64,000 bases of DNA from assembly GCA_007258455.2 (NCBI GenBank), contig VDFB02275678.1, positions 20,090 through 84,089 of the forward strand. The letters run 5' to 3'. Position numbers and translations under genes: made by a program. This document shows positions 47,997 through 57,250 of this stretch, piece after piece. Numbering within the stretch: position 1 is the stretch's first letter; every line of letters begins with the position of its first letter. Source of the DNA: Sequoia sempervirens (lineage: Eukaryota > Streptophyta > Pinopsida > Cupressales > Cupressaceae). The notes below the pieces were generated by a model. That model was not told the DNA's origin. It made no database searches and saw only the letters and a program-made list of their open reading frames with translations.

Positions 47997-48371
47997 TCAA
48001 TGAAGAATCTGATTGGGGTGTGAAGGATACTCTATGGAAGGTTGTGGTATGTTGTCAAATTCAAGAGGTTGGTTATGATTATGCCATTGGGACAGAGCTA
48101 ATCTCTGATAATAAGCTCGGGAATCTAATGGATCTACAGCATACTCATCAGTGAATCCTCTAACAAAATCCTGATATCTATGAAGAAATCCTCGATAGTG
48201 AAGCAAAACTCGTCGACTTTTGTACAAGAATTTTCTCTTCTGCAGTGTTTTCTTGTATCCTAATGGTTTCTTGGGTTTTCCGATCCTTTTAGACAATGAC
48301 TTCTTGGTAAATTTTGTTGACTTCCAATCTCTAAGCATGAGAAAAATTGTTTGGAACTGTTTTTGAAGCAA
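47997..48371 (-). CDS. Leader ORF upstream of gag, 124 codons, basic
   Basis: An open frame between leader and gag codes a K/R-rich N-terminal half (KKSLSKRIGKPKKPLGYKK) and a neutral C-terminal half. Ogre-type Tat elements carry an extra ORF1 before gag, so this position is suggestive. No domain is recognised, and it may be part of a longer broken frame. Confidence 0.35.
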   Translation of the reverse strand: MLQKQFQTIFLMLRDWKSTKFTKKSLSKRIGKPKKPLGYKKTLQKRKFLYKSRRVLLHYRGFLHRYQDFVRGFTDEYAVDPLDSRAYYQRLALSQWHNHNQPLEFDNIPQPSIEYPSHPNQILH

Positions 48372-48639
48372 TGATATGAAAATCTCTTAAGTGGCTTTCA
48401 GTTGTTCTTCATGTTCCTTTTGGATGATTTCTTTATCTGAATTAATGTAAAGGAAGACACAACAAACATTTTTGAAAACAGTTGTTCTTAAAGCCCTATA
48501 CTAACATTAAAGTGTTTGATCAAGAAATGTTTTTCATCAAATGTTTTCACAGGTTTTCCACATGAAAAACAGTTCAGATAGACTCACTCTTAAATGCTCA
48601 AGTAGGTCACTCTAATAATCAACAGCCCACATCTTAAAA

Positions 48640-49080
48640 CTACGTCGACTCACACAGCCGTGTCACCCCCGAAGGGGCGCCCATGTTTTTGTCTGGCGTG
48701 TACTCAGAGTTACGGAAGTGGATACCGGATCCCCTGAGCAAACGGTCCTTGGCAGTTATATGGTGAGTGTCTTGGGGGCAGATTCTTCCCTCCCCTTGCA
48801 CTGTGATTATCAGAATGTTTGGCAACTGACTCGGCTGGCTACTACACTAGGTTCGTAGTAAGGATTTCCGTTCGGTGCGGCAATAATAAACTCCCTCAGG
48901 AAACCTCCCAACCTTTAGAACAAAGGCTTTGGGGATGGTTATCTTGCACACTACCGGCAAAAGAGGGTTTCCCCAGATCTGCTTTAAATTTTATAGTGGG
49001 GTGGAATAGCCTGGCTTTGGCTTGAACCCACTTGAGTCGTTCCCGTAGGGTGAGTACTTTTTCCCACTACAGCAGGCTCT
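48640..49080 (-). promoter_or_regulatory. GC-richer leader segment with UUCG hairpin
   Basis: In element sense the leader holds CCCCTTCGGGGG (complement of 48666-48677), a C/G stem closed by a UUCG tetraloop. The segment is noticeably richer in G+C than the leader on both sides. It lies between the primer site and gag, where packaging or dimer signals usually sit. Function is inferred from position only. Confidence 0.35.
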
Positions 49081-49428
49081 CTAAAGGATGTAATTGAAAC
49101 AATAACATTGCATGAAATTAAAAGGCAAGTCTGGTATTCTGATCACCTAGTTAAGGGGAGAGCATAGACCTATTGCCACAATCAAAGTAAGTAGATGTTT
49201 TTTTAAAATCCAAATAACAATGAGCTAATCTAAGTGAAGATATTGCTTCACCAAAAATAGATTGTTCAATTTTAACTACAAAATTCATTGTTTGGTGACT
49301 ATCCTAGATTGCTTCATTTTATCCAGATGTGGCTACCCTAGGATTGCTTCATTTTAAAACCTTTAGGAAAAGAAACAAAATTTTGTCTGCAGAATGCGTC
49401 AAACTCAAAATTCTGTGATTTTGTTACA

Positions 49429-49900
49429 GACTATATGCACCTGAATAGAAGTTGTATGCGCCGAAACATATATGCGCCTAAACAGATACTGTATGTGCCG
49501 AAACATATATGCGCCAGAACAGAGACTGTATGCGCCGAAACATATATGCGCCAAAACAGAGACTGTATGCGCCTAAACAGAAGCTGGATGCGCCCGAACA
49601 GACACTATAAGCGCCTAAACAAAGACTGGATGCGCCATAAGAAAAATGTCAATAATTACTATGCATGCAGGAAGGAAATTATATGCACGCAAACATTTAC
49701 TCTATGCGCTTAAACAAACAGTCACTATATGCGCTTTAACAGTCACAAGATGCACTTTTACAGTTACGGGGTGCGCCATAACAGTTACGGGATGCGCGCT
49801 AACAGTTACGGGATGCACGTCGAAATTCTGCAAAACAAAAAGTTAAATTTTCCGTATGCGCATCAGAATTTTTCGAATGCGCCTAAACGTCAGAATTTTC
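49429..49900 (+). repeat. ATGCGC repeat array, 5' leader of the Tat element
   Basis: Thirteen exact ATGCGC motifs, often as TATGCGCCGAAACA or GGATGCGCC, about every 25-35 bases. It is the same repeat family as 35375-35735 but inverted: TTACGGGATGCGC at 49785-49797 is the exact reverse complement of 35663-35675. Confidence 0.8.
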
Positions 49901-49960
49901 CGAAAAGCCGATTCTAGAAAGCCGAAACTGTCAAAACAAACTTATAGAAATCATTAATTT

Positions 49961-49989
49961 CGTGGGTTCGGGCCCCACGGTGGGCGCCA
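49961..49989 (-). other. Primer binding site, 29 nt match to tRNA-Lys
   Basis: The plus strand equals positions 48-76 of plant tRNA-Lys(CUU), including CCA, at 28 of 29 positions. The one difference is G instead of A at position 58 (base 49971). It lies five bases from the 5' LTR edge (49995). Ordinary primer sites match 12-18 nt. The tRNA sequence is from general knowledge, not a search. Confidence 0.85.
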
Positions 49990-49994
49990 TTTTA

Positions 49995-51030
49995 TGTGTG
50001 TATGAAATATTGGATTAATTAAATAGAAATCAAACACATGTTAATAAGACATTAAATCGAAAAGCTGAAAAGAAACAGAACAATGCAAACCGTAATCGCA
50101 GCTTCTCGAAACCATCTTATCCTCCTCTAACTTCAGCGTTTTGTTGTTTTCGAATGGCTCTCAGACCAGCAGATCCAACTCAACAAAAAGACAGCATGAA
50201 GAACGAGATATGAAATGCATATTATGCGAAATGCATATCTATGCTAATATGAAAGTATGAGTGTGATGCTGAAAATGATATAGATGCATAGACTGATTGC
50301 ATAAACGTAAGTAGGCGTAGGCAAGTGCATGCGTGTGAATGTGGATGATTAACCAAGGCTTGGATTTGCACGGGCTTTTATAGAGTTTTCGAACGGGTTT
50401 GATTGGCTGAATCGATCGATGGTCCGGATTAAGCTTGTTTCGAACGGACGGCGGGAGATCTCCGAAAGTGGAAGAGAAGGATGGAAGGTTTCCCTTTTCT
50501 TTCAATTTCGTCATTGAGTTTCGAAGGGAAACTTCCATTTCGAAAGATGAGATAGAATTTGGAAGGGCGAGTTAGCGTGAGTTAGAAATTAAATAAAATA
50601 AATTTATTTAATTTAAAAGTGGAGATGAAAATAGAAACTTACATAATTAAATAACTCATATTTAATTATGTTTAAAATGAAATTAGAGTGAGGAATATTA
50701 AATAAGACATTTAATATTTAATTTAATTCGGATATGGGATGGAGAATATTCCATTATTCAAATATTTAAAAATATTTAAACTTTAGAACCAAATGATAAT
50801 TAAATATAAATAAATTATAAAAATTTATTTAATTTAATCAAGCGGAGGGTAGAAATGTTAGTAATTAAATAAAATTATTTATTTAATTTAAGATAGAAGA
50901 ATTTAGAAGATGAGCGATATAAATAAATAACTAAATATATTTATATGCAGATGACATTAAAGGAATTAATTAAATAAATCATATTTAATTAATTAACAAG
51001 CTTAATCATGACCAATTTTAGACATATACA
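49995..51030 (-). repeat. 5' LTR of the Tat element (1036 bp)
   Basis: TG...CA bounded, nearly identical to 33885-34923. It holds the promoter in element sense, with a TATA box CTCTATAAAAG at 50385-50375, so transcription should start near 50345. Confidence 0.92.
50375..50385 (-). promoter_or_regulatory. TATA box in the 5' LTR
   Basis: CTCTATAAAAG in element sense, also present at 34275-34265 in the 3' LTR. A good match to the plant TATA consensus, placed mid-LTR as expected for a U3/R border. Confidence 0.6.
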
Positions 51031-53533
51031 GGCATGTTTTGCAATTCTCATATTTAGTTCATCCTTTTTGCTAGAAAGGGGTGAATGATAATTCACCCTA
51101 AGTCAAACTCACCTCTAGTAAAAGTGGTGAATGCTTCCCAAAAGGGGTAAATGAAAATAATGGTTGGTTGTCATTTTCTAGAACATTTTCCTAAATGAAG
51201 GTTCATCCTTAGAGTCTACCTTGAATTCCTATCCACTTGTTTTGGCCATGCTTATTGTTTCTTGTTAAAGTTATTTCTTATTTTGTGTTGGAAGTCCCGT
51301 CTTGATGTAAGAATGACTAGTGATTTCCATGAATTTGTGATATTTTTGATCTCCTAATCATCCCACCTCTAGAGTGAGTGAACCTAATGTATGGATTTCC
51401 TTTTCCCACCCTTATGGATGTGAGTTGTGTCTTGTGTGGTTGGATGGTTTAGACATTTTTTACTTTCACCCTATTCCTTCAATTTTCAAGAGGTGGATAC
51501 TATGATCTTGGATCTTATTATTAGAGTTAGATGAATATATACCTCCTCGTAGGATCACCATGTTGATATTATTGTGTGACCAAGTAAGTCTTCTACTTGT
51601 ACAATCATTTTTGTGCACTAACTTTTTGATTTGTGACTATTATTTGTTGTGTTGTGGCAACTCTAGGCATGAGAATGTAATTGTGACATGTGAGTATTGC
51701 AAGTGTGTTCATATAGCTCCTTTAGTGTGTTCATATAGCTCCAACATTCATCTTCAACAATATTAGCATTCCATCAACTACGACTCAAGTGTTTAATTAA
51801 ACTACTACTTGTTCTTTGATGTTTAATTATGAAACCTATATCACTACTTTAATTTCTTATCATGATGTTATCTCAAGTATCACCATAGTGATACCTATAA
51901 TATTTTTCTTCGAGAAAATGAGGACACATTACATCTCCCCCTTGCCAATGAATTAAGCATTTCAATCATGTGCATGTTGGTTTCAACTTTCATAGTCATA
52001 TTGTGGGACTGCTAGTTAAATGTCTTTTATTATTAATCTAACCTGCATATTATTACCTATTATTTATGGTTTTAAGGAAAAACACTAACAATTGGGGTTG
52101 GATATAGGTATAAGACCTCCTATTAGAACATATTTGTAATTGATTATGGGGCTCAAAGTAAATTTATTGGATTAAACCATCTCGAAGTTATAAGTAAAGA
52201 TATTGTGATTCCTTATAGGCATGTGTGTGTACACAAATTTTACATAAATTAGATGTATAATTATAAGTTTAATAGTTATTAATTATTCTCTAGTAATAAT
52301 CTTAAATTTGAGACTTGAAACTTTTAATCAATTATGACTTTAGATCATTAAAAAGAAGAAATATATATATATATACACACTTAACCACTAAAAAAAATAG
52401 TTTAAAAAGAAAATAAAATTTCAAGATTTAAAATTGATCTCTCAATGATTAGCATGAATTTTTGGGCAATCCTTAGCTCTTCAAATACATATCATGGATG
52501 AGTCATTTATGGAAAGCTAACCTTTAGGGTACTAGGATTTTCCCTCTAACATTTAATGACCCTCTTGGAGTTCTCTTAAAAAAAGGGCACATTGATTGTT
52601 CTCTGTGTATTGACTTATAGTCAGTTGTAGGATAAATTCATGTCAAATTCTGAGGTACCATTTAAGGCTTGGAGGCTTGCATTACTGGTAATGTAAAATG
52701 CATTCAAAAGAAACAAAAGTGACGTCTAGAATGTCATGAATGAGACATTGCATGTCCTGAATCTGTGGCCCACATCTTCCATTGCATGAAGACAGTTGTT
52801 AACACTTGTGGTTTATACAAATATAAAATGAATGGGAGGTAAAAAAATACTGGTTTGGTCTATTGATTTCTTAGCATGCAGATTTGGCCATCATAGCCTT
52901 TAATTTGATGGCTATACCATTTTTGTCATGAACTTCTAGTAATCTTGACGGTTTACCTTCCATTTTATCTTTTGATTCTGTCAATTGGATTATCACTGTC
53001 ACTATATCTTGGTACTTGAATAAGACCTGTGCTTCAAGAGTCTCTCTTGGGTTTTTTATTATTAAAAGAAAGAGAAATTGGTTTGTAAAATATTTTGCAT
53101 ATTGTCCTTAGAAGTACTCTGTGCATTCATAATATCAGTTCACAATATTGATGATATTTCTATTAGAGTTCTACCCTAATTCTAATCAAGTTGTAGATCT
53201 CAAGCTTACAGTAATAATTACAGAACTTTTTTCAGTTTGTGGAAAGACATTTTTATGGGAAATTGCAGCTTTTGTTATTCATTGAAAACTTTTGTATTGG
53301 TGATGCTTAAATGGCTATCTACTCCCAAGTTCATTGGACTAAAGGGTTAGATTTTCTTCAACCTCACTTATTTATAGATCTGCATATCAAGTTATGTGAT
53401 TATAACTTAATGTGGATTATAGATTATTTTCTCTAGTATGGTATCTTGAATATTGTGCAGAATTTTGGAATCACTGTTATTTAGTTAAAATTATTGTTAT
53501 GTGTAGAGGTCTTTTAAAAGGGTGGAGTATAAT

Positions 53534-53665
53534 GGGGTGATGGGCTTAGCTCGATTGACAAAAGCATCCTGTTGTAGGTAAGAGGTCATGAGGTCTACTC
53601 TCCCCACTGTCTTCTCTGATACCAGAGGGAAAACTGTTTACCGATTCCTACAGTCTAAAATAAAA
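53534..53665 (+). mobile_element. tRNA-derived SINE, single copy
   Basis: Begins GGGGTGATGGGCTTAGCTCGATTG and ends GATTCCTACAGTCTAAAA followed by an A-rich tail. It matches both units of the dimer at 30440-30825 in the opposite orientation, but is shorter because of an internal deletion. Confidence 0.6.
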
Positions 53666-54418
53666 GAATAGCTAATCACATAAAGTAAATAATTTATTTT
53701 GTTTTCATTTAATTTTTTAAAATTATAAAAAAATATTTTTAAATTTACATATTTTAAAATATAACATAACATATAAATTTTAACACTATTGATATGAAGT
53801 AAATAATTTATTAAAATTGTAGATAAAAATATTATAAATACATCTAGCTTACAACCACCAAACTTCAATAGATATCTACCATTTTTTAAATACATTTAAA
53901 TTATCTATACTAAACACTATTTAATTTATTTATTTTTAAATAATTGATGGTGGCTATTTGGGACTTATGTCTAATATATTAAAGCACGCATGCTCTCCAT
54001 GCATTTAAGAAAAGTTTGAATTTCTTAAACAAAATCCTTAGTGATTCGCCTACTTTATAATTAAAGTATTATATAATAATGATAGGTTGCTATTGGACTA
54101 GTAACTAAACATTAATCTTCAAACTAGTCTCTTGAAGGCTAACCCTTTATAATTACAAGGTATTGAATTATTGACCAATTCAAATATTTTCCATGGATTA
54201 CTTGTTGGTTTTCCCTTTTATATAAATTTCCTTATTATCTTATTATTGTTCATTAGTTGATTAGATGTATATATGACTATTTGATTATTTGTGTTCCCTT
54301 TGGAGATAATTCAAGATTTTTCGCATTGTAGTGAGGCTTGTTATTTTCAATTATTATCAGGTGTTTTCAACATATTTCCTATTATATTTATTTATTGTAC
54401 AAGTTGTTTCATTACAAG

Positions 54419-54431
54419 TGGTATCAAAACA
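54419..54431 (+). other. Met-type primer binding site of copy B
   Basis: TGGTATCAAAACA, one more change from the tRNA-Met primer consensus than in copy A (17518-17530). Spacer and LTR edge are the same. Confidence 0.55.
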
Positions 54432-55416
54432 TGATTTTGGAACAAAGAATTTTTTAATTTATTTTGGGGGTCATTTTGGTGATTTTTTTCTAATTTTTAA
54501 AGGGAATTTCAAGATCATGTTGAAGTTTTTAGTATAAAATTTAAGGGTATTGGAGTAGAATTCCAGGTTTTACTATAGATTTAGGGTTACATTAGAGTTT
54601 CCACCTAATTTTATCCAATCTAATTAAAAATCAAAGAATTTTTCTGTAATCCTACTATAATCTAGATTTGAGGCCATTCGGAGTAGAATTCAATGAGTTG
54701 TGAAATTAGGGTTTCCACCAAAATCACTCCCAAGGTGGCATATCAATATATTTAGTAGTTATTGTTTTTAGGAATGAGATACAGTCACAAGTAAGTTACA
54801 AAGGAAAAGAATAATTACCAAGGTAAAAAGAGAAAAAATGAAGAAAAATGACTAAGAGATATCATAGAATTACACAAACATAATGAAAGTTCTTCACAAA
54901 ATCAGATATACATTCTTAGATTCAAATGATGAACAAAAATAATGATAAGAATGTTGTAACAATAATGAAAATGGCATGCAAACTCACACACTATGAGATA
55001 AGCTATGTCAATACACTCAAATCAAGATACTAAGATTATGACTGCTTCTATTTGTACATGCTCTATAGCTTGTAAGTGCACCAATAAATGACCAATGGTT
55101 TCCACAATGATACAAAGAGATTACCAGTTCAACAAATGAAAAATCAGTAATGATAACTCAGAAATGCATCTAGAACATACGAACCAAATACAATCTCTTT
55201 TTTCTTTATAGAATTATACAACTTAGTAAATAGCTCTGTACAAAATTGAATCTAAAAAATTGTCTATTCATTTCTCAGTTCTACTCACAAGAAAATAACG
55301 AAATAAATTGAAACACTACAGATTTTTTTTTGAAATGCTGACTATAGATGTGTTTGTAACCAGCTTAAGTATCTCTCGCATCACTTTTTCTAGATCTTCA
55401 AATGAAATTTCCATTT

Positions 55417-55612
55417 TTAGAGTTTTTGTCCATGTGACATTTTCCTAAATTGAAGTTCCAGTGACACACCAATGACAATCACCCACAAAAGCATAAGAAG
55501 CGTGGGATGATTGGTTCCTTTAGTATCAGCATTCATTTTTGTATGAACATTTTCCTTGTTTAAAAGATGGAAACAGCTGACATCTCTCAAAGCAATTTCT
55601 CCTCCAACAATC
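55417..55612 (-). pseudogene. Conserved C-terminal coding fragment, unknown protein (copy B)
   Basis: Counterpart of 22336-22545. The minus-strand frame is kept, with the hydrophobic C-terminal segment unchanged and only a few substitutions in the N-terminal part. The family is unknown. Confidence 0.3.
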
Positions 55613-55795
55613 TTGGAGATAATTTAAGTTGTAGTGTGAAAGTTAGCATGGGATGATTGGTTCCTTTAGTATCAGCATTCATTTTTGTATGAACATTTTC
55701 CTTGTTTAAAAGATGGAAACAGTTCACATCTCTCAAAGCAATTTCTCCTCCAACAATCTTGGAGATAATTTAAGTTGTAGTGTGAAAGTTAGACT
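55504..55795. repeat. Tandem duplication, unit 146 bp
   Basis: GGGATGATTGGTTCCTTTAG recurs at 55504 and 55650 and each is followed by the same ~130 bases. Copy A has a single unit, so the duplication is private to copy B. The two units are almost identical, so it is recent. Confidence 0.8.
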
Positions 55796-56155
55796 CGAAG
55801 GTTCTTAATAATTTTATTGGGTATTCCATGGGGCATGTTTAGCAAACAAAATGTAATTGTCCAATTTTTACCTTGATGGTAGATAAATAATTATTTTTCT
55901 TCTTCCATAATATTAACTAAATGTCTTCAATTTGGAAAATACCCAACTACCTTTATCTCTAAATCCAATTTCTCCAACTTTACACAGATATTTTTGTGTA
56001 GATGCAATCTATTTCTTGTTATCCTCTGTCCACAATACACAAATGACTGCAAGCAGATAGAACAACTAGTAATTTGGCTTCAAACTTGCTTCATGCAAGT
56101 CCATATGTGCCTAAGGGAGAGCATGTAAGATAGGTTGTCTCTGGAAGAAATAATT

Positions 56156-57095
56156 GGCTCTAGGAAAATTCACCGCCAGTAATTGTTACATCCCGATTGT
56201 ATAGTTACTATTTACTATTACTGCATAGGGTAAAAATGGATGTAATAAGAATTATGAAGATGAATAAAGTATGCTTGTACCTTGTTTCAATATGAATGTT
56301 TTCACATTTGATGATTGTCTCATTTGATGTTACTTCAGTTGATGTTATCCTTGGTGAAATATTGCATTTATGTGAATGATAGGTTATAGAATTGTAATTA
56401 TTCTAACTTTGGAGATGTTTATGTATATTGCATATGTTATGAACATTTGACTACCGTGATCATGTGTTAGTGGATGCAGGTATGTGTTCCATTCCTCCAA
56501 GCGGAAGAGAAGTATAACTCAGGAGAAGATCTTGGTCAAGTAACCAGTAAAAGTAAAATATTTGAGCATACACACACACACATTAGATTGTTTGAAACTG
56601 AGTCAGTTTGTGGGTTATTGGTAAGTCACCCATAGCTTGTATGTTTGCAATAGGAATTTTTTTTACTTTTGTATGCTTTTACGGGTGATGTTTGTCTATT
56701 TGGTTTCTAAGATCGTTCTTGTGTTATTACAATCATATGGATAAGTGGGATGTAGGTGGAAGTATGTTTATATGTATGCACATTTGTGTCAATGGGATCT
56801 AACAACACGCATATGCATATGTATAGATACACACATACACACCTATCGATATGATGGTAACGTAAATGGATGTAAGTGAATCGGATGTGGACATATATAT
56901 ATACACACACACATGTATCCATATGTATATGCATATCGATACAAGTGTACATTAGCAAAGGGACATGCTCATACAGATGCATCAATATGGTATACCTACA
57001 TATATGTGTACATAGAGGCATATGCATTTACACACACACACATATATATGCATACATCCTATATAATATGGTTATTATAATTATTTTTCCTTTAC

Positions 57096-57131
<36 letters not shown>

Positions 57132-57250
57132 GATGGTATTTAAAATACATATATATATGTATATTATATGTAATATAATAATAATAATAATATATATACT
57201 ACATATTGATTATATACTTTTGAATTCGACTTATTCTTATTAAATTAAGA
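56156..57250. repeat. Microsatellite-rich spacer including (TA)n
   Basis: An ACACAC run near 56569, scattered CACACA/TATATG blocks from 56750 to 57060, and a (TA)16-type tract at 57099-57130. The apparent frames at 56707-57178 are composition artefacts. Confidence 0.7.

Larger units (their letters stand above)
33880..51035 (-). mobile_element. Tat-lineage Ty3/gypsy LTR retrotransposon, complete but inactive
   Basis: Element proper 33885-51030 (17,146 bp), flanked by GGCAT at 33880-33884 and 51031-51035. In its own (minus) direction: 5' LTR 51030-49995, primer site 49989-49961, leader, gag, protease, G-patch-like segment, reverse transcriptase, degenerate RNase H, second RNase H, integrase, long 3' region, polypurine tract, 3' LTR 34923-33885. 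The second RNase H and integrase with no chromodomain place it in the Tat group (Ogre/Retand relatives). Six in-frame stops and one gag frameshift make it non-autonomous. An antisense PMD gene lies in the 3' region. Confidence 0.92.
51031..56155 (+). mobile_element. Non-coding long-LTR-type retroelement, copy B
   Basis: Same order and orientation as copy A (13505-22970), with a Met-type primer site at 54419-54431 after ...TTACA. It lacks the 3.6 kb solo LTR (empty site near 54555) and the 14180-14390 segment. It has its own insertion of a SINE at 53534-53665 and a 146 bp internal duplication. The Tat element is inserted exactly at its left edge. Confidence 0.55.

Noticed and set aside
49961..49989. 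A tRNA-Lys gene remnant
   Set aside because: Only the 3' 29 bases are present, flush with the LTR and including CCA, which nuclear tRNA genes do not encode. A primer site explains it.
56876..57178. ORFs rich in I, Y, H and T in the microsatellite region
   Set aside because: Translation of TATA and CACA repeats.
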